A stretch of 64,000 nucleotides of DNA from the NCBI GenBank assembly GCA_910579425.1, contig CAJTVL010000008.1, positions 21,589 through 85,588 of the forward strand, read 5' to 3'. The notes under the pieces were generated by a model. It was not told where the DNA came from and searched no databases. It was given only the letters and a program-made list of their open reading frames with translations. Origin of the DNA: an uncultured Lachnospiraceae bacterium (lineage in GTDB: Bacteria > Bacillota > Clostridia > Lachnospirales > Lachnospiraceae). Positions 51,534 to 59,998 of the stretch are shown one piece after another; within the stretch, counting starts at the first letter, position 1, and every line of letters starts with the position of its first letter. The position numbers were made by a program, and so were the translations under genes.

Positions 51534-52607
51534 ATGAGAAAAAAGTTAAAAATCCTTACAATTGCCACCATTATTACGGCTGTCATGCTGGCGATGGTGA
51601 CTGCAGCATTTGTGGTGACGAAAATGTCGCTGAATGATGAGCTGGAGACTAATGCGCAGCAAGCGATGGAAATGGCACAGAACAGGCAGACCGTCTATGT
51701 GGTATCCACGTATGACGGGAGCGGCATCGCCCATGGCGAAATACTTAAGGAGGACACAAACGTAGTAAAACAGACGGTCTATACAGGCTTAGAGCCATAC
51801 AATTACATTACGGAGGAGGATCTCGGTTCCACGGCGATCGTGGATATTTATGAGGGTATGACAGTCATGGCTAATATGGTAACACCCCTGGAAATTGCCA
51901 CGGACTCCCGGGAATATGAGATCCAGGTGGCGAACCTGATGGTAGACCAGAGGGAAAATGATTACATAGATATCCGGATCATGTTTCCGGATGGGAGCGA
52001 TTACCTGGTGCTTCCCAAAAAACAGGTGAAAAATTTAAGCCTTGAAAATTGCGTGTTCTGGACCTACCTGAATGAGGAGGAGATCCTGAGGATGGCGTCG
52101 GCTACCATCGATGCTTTTACGATAACGGGTACAAAGATATACGCAGCCAGATATGTGGAGAGCAACCTGCAGAAGGAAGCGGTTCCTACTTACCTTGTAA
52201 ATGCAACCGTACAGGATATGATGGACAGCACGTCTGCTTTTTATGACAAGAACCTCCTGACAAAAGCGATCACAACGTTAAACGCCCTGGCAAGGAAGAA
52301 CATGGAAGAACGCCTTGCACTGTTATCTGAGGAAAAGCTTTCTGCGGTTTCAGAAGGCCATGGCATTGAAGATACGGCTAAGAATGCTGTTTTGACAGGA
52401 CTGGGCGGTTATGACTACGAAAAGGCAGTGTCTGATCCAGGAGGAAGTCTGCAGGATGCATCCGCCGTAGAGACAGAAAAAGAGAATACAGACAGTATGT
52501 ATGGCACAGAAATACCGGGCGGGCCGCAGACTCCATCGACAGAGGGCGTGGCAGATGATGGCGGCAAAGAGCCTGTAAAGGGACAGGACGCTTCAGGAGG
52601 GGAATAA
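51534..52607 (+). CDS. SAF-domain protein similar to CpaB/RcpC
   Basis: This is about 357 residues with an N-terminal signal anchor (LTIATIITAVMLAMVTAAFVV). A SAF-type beta-clip domain follows (TVYVVSTYDGSGIAHGEIL to about residue 130). The C-terminal part is helical and disordered, rich in acidic residues. CpaB/RcpC proteins of Tad pili have the same single membrane segment and SAF domain and sit outside the membrane. I place the start at ATG 51534 by comparison with the family length and hydrophobic segment; the frame opens at 51456 and no strong ribosome binding site is seen for either. It ends 3 bp before the next gene. Confidence 0.75.
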   Translation: MRKKLKILTIATIITAVMLAMVTAAFVVTKMSLNDELETNAQQAMEMAQNRQTVYVVSTYDGSGIAHGEILKEDTNVVKQTVYTGLEPYNYITEEDLGSTAIVDIYEGMTVMANMVTPLEIATDSREYEIQVANLMVDQRENDYIDIRIMFPDGSDYLVLPKKQVKNLSLENCVFWTYLNEEEILRMASATIDAFTITGTKIYAARYVESNLQKEAVPTYLVNATVQDMMDSTSAFYDKNLLTKAITTLNALARKNMEERLALLSEEKLSAVSEGHGIEDTAKNAVLTGLGGYDYEKAVSDPGGSLQDASAVETEKENTDSMYGTEIPGGPQTPSTEGVADDGGKEPVKGQDASGGE

Positions 52608-52609
52608 GT

Positions 52610-53296
52610 TTGGAAAATACAAAGATTGTTTCAATAACCGGACTGGAAAGAGGGGATTTTCCTTATTTTCTCTCCAGGGCTTTTGAGGAAAAGAGATTCC
52701 GCGTCCTTACGATCGACAACAGCTGCAGCCATGACCTGTTCCTTTCCCTGAAAAGAGCGGACGAAGAAACGGATTATGCAGAGCGCGGCAGATGCGTATA
52801 TATGCGGAATAAATACGTGGAGGCAGACAAGCCGGGAGCTTTTGAGAAATTTGATGTTGTCATCCTGTTCCATGGACTGAATGCGGATTATGACCTGCTT
52901 GAAATGTCCGATAAGATCGTTCTTATGACGGATTATACGCCATCCGGTATCAGATGTATCAGTGAATATATTGACATGGAATATATTGAAGGGATTCCAA
53001 AGGAAAACCTGATTCTTTTGTACCGTGACAGGCCCGGGCCTAAACTGTCAGAGCAGTTTATCCAGAACCAGTTTGGCCTTACAGGAATTGAAAATGAAGC
53101 GCTTATTGACTATGACGAGGGGGACTATAACGCCTACATCAGCTTCTGCTACAACGGCGTCCAACGGCTCAAGGGGCTTTCTTCCGGAATGCAGGCGGCT
53201 ATCAAAATGGTAAGGACATTGACGACAGGTGACGGAAAGAAAGGGGGGAGGAAGAATGATCGTATCAGTAAGGGACGCGGAGAACAATCTGGCTGA
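52610..53296 (+). CDS. degenerate MinD/TadZ-like protein 1
   Basis: This 228-residue protein has the MinD/ParA-like beginning (KIVSITGLERGDFPYFL, then FRVLTIDNSC) but the P-loop lysine and threonine are lost, so ATP binding is doubtful. A FDVVILFHGLN strand corresponds to Walker B. The start is TTG at 52610, with AGGAGGGG in front. It overlaps the next gene by about 40 bp. In Tad systems TadZ/CpaE is such an atypical MinD-like protein that localises the machine at the cell pole. Two of them in a row, as here, is unusual. Confidence 0.68.
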   Translation: MENTKIVSITGLERGDFPYFLSRAFEEKRFRVLTIDNSCSHDLFLSLKRADEETDYAERGRCVYMRNKYVEADKPGAFEKFDVVILFHGLNADYDLLEMSDKIVLMTDYTPSGIRCISEYIDMEYIEGIPKENLILLYRDRPGPKLSEQFIQNQFGLTGIENEALIDYDEGDYNAYISFCYNGVQRLKGLSSGMQAAIKMVRTLTTGDGKKGGRKNDRISKGRGEQSG

Positions 53297-54179
53297 CGGG
53301 GCGGCAGTGACAGCGCTTCTGGCAGGTATTACGTCGATCAGCAAAAGTAAAAATACATTAGCGCTGCAATTTACAGAGGGAATGGATGTTTCCGTTCTGG
53401 ACATTCTTTCAGGGAAAGCCATCCGGATGAACCGGATCAAGGAGTCATTTTCTTATATGGATGACGGGCTGGATGCTTTGTTTTTAAGGGCGGAGACAGC
53501 GGATCTGACAAAAGAGCATTATGATGAGTGCGTTACGCCCCTTCTTGAGAAAGAAAATATGCTTGATGTTTTAAAACCGACCAGATCCCACAGGATAGGC
53601 GGGATCGTCTCCTCTGAAACCCTGAAGAATGTGCTCAGGCATGCGGAAGAGGTATATGATTATGTGTTTGTGCTTCTCCCGGATGATAAAGGGCTGTTAG
53701 AACTGACATCTGCTTATACCAAGGAGGATATTTTGGTAGTTTCTCAGGGCAGGCAGATACAGGAAGATAAATTAGGCGAAAAGACATGCCTTGTCGTTAA
53801 GGACTTTGAACCGCTGTCAAGATACGATGTACCAAGCATGAAGAAGAAATATGGGAAAAGGAAAATCTACACAGTCCCCCATAACGTAGAGTACCGGGAT
53901 AATGTCATTAACCAGACACTGCTGGATTTTCTGCTGACCAATAAGAAAAATATAAAGGAGGATGAAAATTATCTTTTTACAAGCTCGATCCTTTCTATGG
54001 TATCCCGTTATATTTCGGATCAGGGCGGCGATGAGCCAGAGCTTACATTGCAGGACAAGCCGCAGGCAGGCGGCCTTGTGAGTGAGGAAGCCACAGTCCT
54101 TCCGGAAGGGGCCATCCAGGAAGTGACTGTGAAAAAAGGCCTGTTTCGCAGGGAAAGCAGGATTATGATCGACCTGTAA
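53256..54179 (+). CDS. degenerate MinD/TadZ-like protein 2
   Basis: This 307-residue protein also begins like a MinD-type ATPase (MIVSVRDAENNLADGAAVTALLAG), with no P-loop. DYVFVLLPDDKG (about residue 140) and DILVVSQGRQIQ follow the same fold order. The C-terminal 60 residues form a linker and an arginine-rich tail. The ATG at 53256 has GGGGGGAGG in front. It lies in the overlap with protein 1 and 14 bp before the CpaF-like gene. It probably pairs with protein 1 in placing or regulating the secretion ATPase. Confidence 0.65.
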   Translation: MIVSVRDAENNLADGAAVTALLAGITSISKSKNTLALQFTEGMDVSVLDILSGKAIRMNRIKESFSYMDDGLDALFLRAETADLTKEHYDECVTPLLEKENMLDVLKPTRSHRIGGIVSSETLKNVLRHAEEVYDYVFVLLPDDKGLLELTSAYTKEDILVVSQGRQIQEDKLGEKTCLVVKDFEPLSRYDVPSMKKKYGKRKIYTVPHNVEYRDNVINQTLLDFLLTNKKNIKEDENYLFTSSILSMVSRYISDQGGDEPELTLQDKPQAGGLVSEEATVLPEGAIQEVTVKKGLFRRESRIMIDL

Positions 54180-54193
54180 GCGGAGGGAAAAGA

Positions 54194-56137
54194 ATGCTTA
54201 TAAATTTAGTACTGATTGCAGTGATATTCGGTGTGCTCGCCGTTATTGGATACAGGTATGTCAAGTCGCTTTCAGATATAAGGGATGATGATTTCTTCTC
54301 GGATGATTACACGGATATTATGACCATTAAAAATAAGATAAGCAGGGAATTTGCGGGAATGCTTAAGGAGAACTTCCGTGAGAAGAATATGAGCCGGGAG
54401 GAATATGAGCAAAAGCAGAGGTCGAAGGCGATCCTGCGCAAGTCCCTGAAAGAGGCGGCATTTGGCAATTTAAAGGCGAAGAAGAATATCAAACTCTATA
54501 TCAAAAACATGCTCCTGGATCCGGATATGAATCTTGGCATCAATGAAGCCACTATTAATGAGGTCATACCCTTTGGAAAAGCGGAAGATCTGAAAAACCA
54601 GGATAAATTTGAAATACTGTTATATGTGGCTTATAACCTGATGCAGGACGAGAGAGGCAAACCGTACAGGCAGGATGGCTTTATAAAGGTCATAAAGGAT
54701 AACGGAGTCCTTGACCCTGTCATGGTAAACGGGGAGTGGATGTATGATTTTACCAGGGAAAAGCTGGATGCCGTCTACAGGGCGGTTATGCAGGGCTATG
54801 ATCTGACCTTCAACGATAAGCTGGAAATTCTTTCCCAGAGGATATTCGAAATCTATAAGGGGTTCGGCGCTGTGGATGCCCTGTTCGATACGGGGATTGA
54901 TGAGGTCGATGCCGGCCTTTCGGGAATACCGAAGGACGGATACGATATTTCTAACAGCGCCAAAAACCTTACGTATACGTATCAGTCCATCTGGCTGATG
55001 GTAGGGGGAGTCAAGCTGCGCATGTCCTGCCTTTCCTTTGGCAGCCAGGAAGAACTTGTGAGGGTGGTCAACAATATCTATAAATATGGCGCCAACAAAG
55101 TGTTGAGCAAAAAATCCGGATATGTTGTCTCCACTATGAAAAACGGATCCCGTATTGTGGTCATGAGGCCGCCTTTTGCAAATACGTATGCTTTTTTAGC
55201 CAGGAAATTTGATTCGACGCCAAGCATAGCCCCTCAGGATCTGATTGTGGGAAATAATGCGGTCATTCCTCTTACTTTGCTTAAGTGGCTGATCAAAGGG
55301 CAGAGAAATATAGGGATAACGGGGGCACAGGGGACAGGGAAATCCACCATGCTCAAGTCCCTGATCCGTTTTATCGACCCGTCGCTTTCACTGCGGGTAC
55401 AGGAAATATCGGCAGAGCTGAACCTAAATTATGCGTATCCCAACCGGAATATCATTGCCCTCCAGGAGACGGAAAGCATCAAATCCCAGGAAGGACTTAA
55501 CTTCCAGAAAAAGACGTCCGGGGATGTGAATATTATCGGTGAGGTTGCAGAGGCAGCCCAGGCAAACTTTGTAATACAGACAGCCATGGTGGCATCCCTT
55601 TTTGCGATGTTTACCCATCATGCCAAGACAGCGGTTGATTTTGTGCTGGCAATCGCCAATAACCTGCTTGACCCGGAAGTGGGGATTTACAGGGAGAAGA
55701 AAGAAGCCGTAGAGATGGCGGCCAAGATACTCCATATAGACGTGCATCTTGAGAACAGGAAAGGTCACAGGTACCTGGAGAGGATTACGGAGATCATTCC
55801 GGTATCGGAGATGAAATACCCTTCCGATGTGGACAGGGGCGCCACCCATGAGGAAGACGAGAAGGAGTTCTTTAAAAGGGTTACGGACAGGGATCTGTTT
55901 GAAACGCGGGATCTGGTATCCTATGTGAACGGAGAATTCGTTCTAAAGAACCTCCCTTCCGACGAGATGACAGATGAGATCAGGAAAAAGCTGACATTGG
56001 AGGAGGAGGCTGAGTTTGACAGGGATATGAGGATGTTAAGGTCGATAAGGCGCATGCCCGTCAAGAGTGATATTTTTGGCAGGAAACCCAGAGTCATTGA
56101 TCCGGATCTGTATGAGAGGGGTGCTGTAGAGATGTAA
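54194..56137 (+). CDS. CpaF/TadA-type secretion ATPase with N-terminal membrane anchor
   Basis: In this 647-residue protein about residues 220-560 resemble CpaF/TadA (VirB11-like) ATPases, with Walker A GAQGTGKST (about 376-384), a NIIGEVAEAAQAN Walker B-type segment, and a histidine-bearing FTHHAKT. It should drive assembly of the pilus. Unlike cytosolic CpaF proteins it begins with a hydrophobic helix (LINLVLIAVIFGVLAVIGY), which would tie it to the membrane. A basic/helical region of about 110 residues follows (REKNMSREEYEQKQR). CGGAGGG precedes the ATG. The next gene encodes its TadB/C-like membrane partner. Confidence 0.85.
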   Translation: MLINLVLIAVIFGVLAVIGYRYVKSLSDIRDDDFFSDDYTDIMTIKNKISREFAGMLKENFREKNMSREEYEQKQRSKAILRKSLKEAAFGNLKAKKNIKLYIKNMLLDPDMNLGINEATINEVIPFGKAEDLKNQDKFEILLYVAYNLMQDERGKPYRQDGFIKVIKDNGVLDPVMVNGEWMYDFTREKLDAVYRAVMQGYDLTFNDKLEILSQRIFEIYKGFGAVDALFDTGIDEVDAGLSGIPKDGYDISNSAKNLTYTYQSIWLMVGGVKLRMSCLSFGSQEELVRVVNNIYKYGANKVLSKKSGYVVSTMKNGSRIVVMRPPFANTYAFLARKFDSTPSIAPQDLIVGNNAVIPLTLLKWLIKGQRNIGITGAQGTGKSTMLKSLIRFIDPSLSLRVQEISAELNLNYAYPNRNIIALQETESIKSQEGLNFQKKTSGDVNIIGEVAEAAQANFVIQTAMVASLFAMFTHHAKTAVDFVLAIANNLLDPEVGIYREKKEAVEMAAKILHIDVHLENRKGHRYLERITEIIPVSEMKYPSDVDRGATHEEDEKEFFKRVTDRDLFETRDLVSYVNGEFVLKNLPSDEMTDEIRKKLTLEEEAEFDRDMRMLRSIRRMPVKSDIFGRKPRVIDPDLYERGAVEM

Positions 56138-56154
56138 AAAGGAGAAGATGCAAC

Positions 56155-58158
56155 ATGGAAGACTACAAAAATTACATAATTATGGCGCTCTTATATCTGG
56201 CTATCATTTTTGCGGTTTATTTCGTATATGAGACTGTCCGGAAAAGAAGGGTGGCTGTGATCAACAAAAGCAGCCATATAAACGGGCGCGGGAAGAATAA
56301 GCTCTATTTTTTTTACCGGTTATTCAGGGCAGCGCCAGGCATACGGAAAACATTTTCAAGAGTGATTGCCAATACGGAGTCCGTATACCCGTCAGACCAG
56401 ATGTCAATTAACAAAGAAGCAACAAAGATTATGCTGAAATCCACAGGGTTTGCTGCAGTCATTATGGCAGCATCCGTTATCCTGTCCAGAGGCGATCTCT
56501 GGTATCTCCTTATGGGAGTCATGACTTCGCTTGTTATTTTCCACCACAGCATAAGCAGCACTTTCCAGAAAAAGGAGTATGAACTGTTAGAGCAGCTAAA
56601 GGATTTCCTTTCCTGTGTACGGCACCATTACATGAACAGGGCGATTGTGGAGGATGCGGTGGAAGATACGCTGGATGAGATCCCGTATGAGATCAGCTTG
56701 CATATTGCCAGGATACACGAGATACTTGTATCCCCTATTGTGGAGGAAAAAACGGAGGAATATACATCGACCTCTCCCAACCGGTTTCTGCTCCTGCTGC
56801 TTTCGATCTGTACGTCTTCAAAGGAGTACGGGGACAGTGACGGTAATTTCCTTAACTCCCTCAGTTATCTGAAAGAAGAGATTAACACGGAAAAGCTCAA
56901 GCAGGACAAGATCAGATATGCCTTTTCCACATTGACGGGGATATGCCTGTGTGTCGTTTTCTTTTTAAAGCCGGTGGAAATCTGGGCGATCTCCAATATG
57001 CCGGAGCTGCGCTCCTTTTACGGAGGCATGGCGGGCAAGGCGCTTATGGTCGCGATCTTCCTCTTATGCTTCGCTTCTTATTATCTTGTAGATGTCCTTA
57101 AGGAAAGCAGACGTGGGGAAATAGTAAAGCAGAATATCTGGTCAAGGGTAGCCGCCAGGCCGGTGATTTCACCGGTGCTGAACAGGGTGGTAAACAAGAA
57201 TTATCTTAAGGCGAGGCGGCTGAATGAGGATATGAAAGAGGTAGGGGATCAGACAGGCCCCAAGGCTTTTCTTGCCAAGCAATGCGTTTTTGCGCTGGCG
57301 GCATTTCTGTTCGTCAATGCCACGGTATTGATCTCCACTATTGAGGAAAAGCTGACGATGCTTGGGGATTATGTGGCTGAATTTGATGACGCGGTAGTAC
57401 CCAATGAAAGGTATCTGCAGATCATGCAGGAGGCGTCTAAAGATTATGCACTGCGGTACAGGCATCTGCCGGCAGGGGAGCTTGATGAGGATATGCTGGC
57501 CGCTGAATTAAGGGAATCCGGGACAATACAAAACCAGATTTATTCTGAAATAGTGGCGCAGGAGGTGGTCAGGGAGCTGACAAAGTATAAAAATACCTAT
57601 TTCAAATGGTATATGGTACTGGCCGCGCTGGCACTGTCTGTGGCTGCCTTCCAGGTGCCGAAATGGTATCTGATATTCAAATGCAGGGTTTCCTCTATGA
57701 ATAAGGAAGAGGAGGTAAACCAGTTCCAGACGCTGATACTGATCCTAATGCATGCAGACGGCATCAGGCTGGACGCCATCCTGGAGTGGATGGAAAGGTT
57801 TTCGTATTCCTTCAAGGCGACCCTGGAGGAATGTATCATTAACCTTGAGAGCGGGGAGCGGGCGGCGCTTGAGCAGATGCAGATGTCAGAGGAAAATAAA
57901 TCTTTTCAGCGTTTTGTGGACTGCCTTTTTGCAATTGATGAGACCGATATTAAGACAGCATTTGCAGAGCTGGCAACTGACAGGGAATATTCGCTGAAAG
58001 AGAGGGAGCGCAAAAATGACCAGAATACGGAGCAGAAATCCATGGCGGCGCGGACGATAGCTTTTGTTCCGTTTACAGTCCTTCTGGCAGGTTATTTGTT
58101 AGGGCCGATGCTGGTCATGGCCGTCCGGATGATCTTCGCCATGGACTTCACAATTTAG
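56155..58158 (+). CDS. large TadB/TadC-like (T2SSF) inner-membrane protein
   Basis: This 667-residue protein has about seven hydrophobic segments, among them IIMALLYLAIIFAVYFVYE (N-terminus), LLMGVMTSLVIFHHSI, LMVAIFLLCFASYYLV, WYMVLAALALSVAAFQV and FVPFTVLLAGYLLGPMLVM (C-terminus). Between them are two helical cytoplasmic parts like T2SSF domains (EYELLEQLKDFLSCVRHH, and EVNQFQTLILILMHADGIRLDAI). Canonical Tad systems have separate TadB and TadC proteins of about 300 residues. Here one protein of double length contains both halves. AAAAGGAG precedes the ATG. It is likely the membrane platform driven by the CpaF-like ATPase. Confidence 0.8.
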   Translation: MEDYKNYIIMALLYLAIIFAVYFVYETVRKRRVAVINKSSHINGRGKNKLYFFYRLFRAAPGIRKTFSRVIANTESVYPSDQMSINKEATKIMLKSTGFAAVIMAASVILSRGDLWYLLMGVMTSLVIFHHSISSTFQKKEYELLEQLKDFLSCVRHHYMNRAIVEDAVEDTLDEIPYEISLHIARIHEILVSPIVEEKTEEYTSTSPNRFLLLLLSICTSSKEYGDSDGNFLNSLSYLKEEINTEKLKQDKIRYAFSTLTGICLCVVFFLKPVEIWAISNMPELRSFYGGMAGKALMVAIFLLCFASYYLVDVLKESRRGEIVKQNIWSRVAARPVISPVLNRVVNKNYLKARRLNEDMKEVGDQTGPKAFLAKQCVFALAAFLFVNATVLISTIEEKLTMLGDYVAEFDDAVVPNERYLQIMQEASKDYALRYRHLPAGELDEDMLAAELRESGTIQNQIYSEIVAQEVVRELTKYKNTYFKWYMVLAALALSVAAFQVPKWYLIFKCRVSSMNKEEEVNQFQTLILILMHADGIRLDAILEWMERFSYSFKATLEECIINLESGERAALEQMQMSEENKSFQRFVDCLFAIDETDIKTAFAELATDREYSLKERERKNDQNTEQKSMAARTIAFVPFTVLLAGYLLGPMLVMAVRMIFAMDFTI

Positions 58159-58220
58159 CATTGGGCAGGTTGAAAGCCCGTAATCGTCTATTAAACAAGA
58201 ATAAGAACAGGAGAAAATTT

Positions 58221-58685
58221 ATGTCAGGATCATTAAGAGATTTTTTGAAAATTGCAGGCGTTGTTATTGTTACTCTGGCTCTTTTGTCAATCCTTTTCCT
58301 TGGGCTGCAGAAAGCCACCGGCTTTACCAATAAGGCATACTCTAAAATTGACAGTATGAGCCAAAGCGTTGAGGAATCCGATTATACAAGGTATGACGGC
58401 GCCCTTATATCAGGCACGGAGGTGATCGCCGCAATTAAATATTTCCAGCAGGACGGGGCGATCTGTATAGAAGTAAATAATGGATATACCACAACCAATT
58501 ATGTATGTGCAGATGAAACCCTGGCGGCCCCGTCAACGGCCAAAATATCCGATGCCCAGAATAAAAACGACCTTAATAAGTATATCAACCCCAATGCCAA
58601 ATACCTTGGCGAATGTGTGAGAGATACGGCGAATAACCTGATCGTGGCGGTCAAGTTTACGGTTCAGGGCGGAACGACGCCTTAA
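58221..58685 (+). CDS. pilin-like protein 1
   Basis: This 154-residue protein starts with a short basic end and one hydrophobic helix (IAGVVIVTLALLSILFLGL), then a soluble beta domain with VISGTEVIAAIKYFQQDGA-type sequence (about residue 70-90). No class III prepilin motif (G before a hydrophobic block with E at +5) is obvious, and no prepilin peptidase gene is visible. Size and topology fit Flp/TadE-like pilins. The ATG at 58221 has ACAGGAG in front; the frame opens at 58161. It is the first of three similar genes in a row. Confidence 0.65.
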   Translation: MSGSLRDFLKIAGVVIVTLALLSILFLGLQKATGFTNKAYSKIDSMSQSVEESDYTRYDGALISGTEVIAAIKYFQQDGAICIEVNNGYTTTNYVCADETLAAPSTAKISDAQNKNDLNKYINPNAKYLGECVRDTANNLIVAVKFTVQGGTTP

Positions 58686-58748
58686 GGGAAAGGAGCGGGG
58701 AGGCTGCGACGGAAAAGCAGCTCCCCGCAGGAAGAAAAGAGGTGCTTT

Positions 58749-59174
58749 GTGAAATCAGCGTTTGAGCCGTTCCTGATCGGCATGGAAGTGTTTGTTTTCT
58801 GTATGGCAGTGTCTGTCCTTTTTTTGTTTATCACAAGATATTCGGATTATGAAAAGGCTGTAAATACAGAGGTAAACAGGAAAATAGACATTGGAACATC
58901 TGCAGAAGGGGTTGGGGAAGAAAGCCGGACATATATCCGGGGAGCTTCGGTCATATCAGAGATTTACGGGTATGACGGGTCATTGTGGGTGAAAGTCAAT
59001 TCCATAGTGCTAAACGACATACAGACACCGACCGGCGAGCCATTCTTTGAGTACATAAGGAAGTATGGGAACGACAGTGTGATGAATCTGGTATCCATTA
59101 CAGGCCGGTATAAAAAGGAATGCCTTATGGACAATCAGGGAAATATCACAGGAATTTGGTACACATTAGTATAG
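58749..59174 (+). CDS. pilin-like protein 2
   Basis: This 141-residue protein starts with GTG at 58749 and has GAGGTG in front. One N-terminal helix (EVFVFCMAVSVLFLFIT) is followed by a soluble domain. It shares the ASVISEIYGYDGSLWVKV type of sequence with protein 1 (TEVIAAIKYFQQDGAICIEV), so the two are probably homologous. It is followed closely by the third member. No recognisable prepilin cleavage motif is present. Confidence 0.6.
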   Translation: MKSAFEPFLIGMEVFVFCMAVSVLFLFITRYSDYEKAVNTEVNRKIDIGTSAEGVGEESRTYIRGASVISEIYGYDGSLWVKVNSIVLNDIQTPTGEPFFEYIRKYGNDSVMNLVSITGRYKKECLMDNQGNITGIWYTLV

Positions 59175-59196
59175 ACAACGGGAAAGAGATATTTTT

Positions 59197-59736
59197 ATGT
59201 TTGATGAATTGATGACGCCAATCACCTATTTGGTCGGTATTGTAGTGCTGTTCATAGCCGTAGTCGGAATCTATTCTGCGAAGCTGGACAGTAATGCCCA
59301 GACCTATTGTAATGATGTAATTGAGGAGTTTGTTGACAGATCAAGAGCCAGCGGCTATATCTCGGCAGAGTCTTATCTTGAGATGATGCGGAAAGTTAAC
59401 AGTACGGGGAATTTATATGAAGTGGATATAACGCATCAGTCAAGGACTTCGGTTCCTTATGTAGACGCGTCGGGAAACGAAGTATATGGGAAATATGCGG
59501 AATCTTATAATGCCTATTACAGGGATGAAATACTGGGCGTTTTATTCCCTGACGGAAATTCAGGGTACGGAAACTATCCTTTAAAAAAGGGAGATTATCT
59601 GAAAGTCAGTTTTTCCCTGAGGGAGCCTACCCTTGGGGGCAGGATGCTCTGGTTCGTCACACGAAAAGACATAAAGACAATATCCGGTTCCTATGGCGGC
59701 TATGTGGGAAGCACGGAAGAAAATGGGATTATGTAA
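59197..59736 (+). CDS. pilin-like protein 3 (TadE-like)
   Basis: This 179-residue protein has an N-terminal helix (ITYLVGIVVLFIAVVGIYSA), then YCNDVIEEFVDRSRASGYIS and SAESYLEMMRKVNSTGN. This is the order typical of TadE-type minor pseudopilins: hydrophobic helix, EEFV/RxSxxxGYIS, LxxMxxxxxxTG. It starts with ATG at 59197, GAAAGAGA in front. It sits 22 bp after protein 2. This is the clearest pilin-like member of the locus. Confidence 0.7.
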   Translation: MFDELMTPITYLVGIVVLFIAVVGIYSAKLDSNAQTYCNDVIEEFVDRSRASGYISAESYLEMMRKVNSTGNLYEVDITHQSRTSVPYVDASGNEVYGKYAESYNAYYRDEILGVLFPDGNSGYGNYPLKKGDYLKVSFSLREPTLGGRMLWFVTRKDIKTISGSYGGYVGSTEENGIM

Positions 59737-59785
59737 GCCGTTTTACAGCTTCATTCGGGGAGAGTTGTCTAAAAAGGAGAAGAGT

Positions 59786-59998
59786 ATGCAGATAAAGGGA
59801 CATGCGGTCAGCGAACTTTTTACCATCAGGGATACAACGCCAGGGCAGATCACGATATGGATTATGGTTATCATGCTTCTGGCATTTTACATCCTTTACC
59901 AGCTTACCTGTTTATTCTGGGCGATGAAAAGGGTGAGTCAACTGAAGAAATGGGAGGAATATATAAAGAAAGGCCGGGCGGAGGGAGGGGGAATATGA
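59786..59998 (+). CDS. small single-span membrane protein, 70 aa
   Basis: One membrane helix (ITIWIMVIMLLAFYILYQL) lies between a hydrophilic start and a basic, helical C-terminus (MKRVSQLKKWEEYIKKGRA). The ATG at 59786 has AAAAAGGAG in front; the frame opens at 59693 inside the previous gene. Its stop overlaps the next start (ATGA). By place it is an accessory part of the pilus complex. The family is not recognised. Confidence 0.6.
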   Translation: MQIKGHAVSELFTIRDTTPGQITIWIMVIMLLAFYILYQLTCLFWAMKRVSQLKKWEEYIKKGRAEGGGI

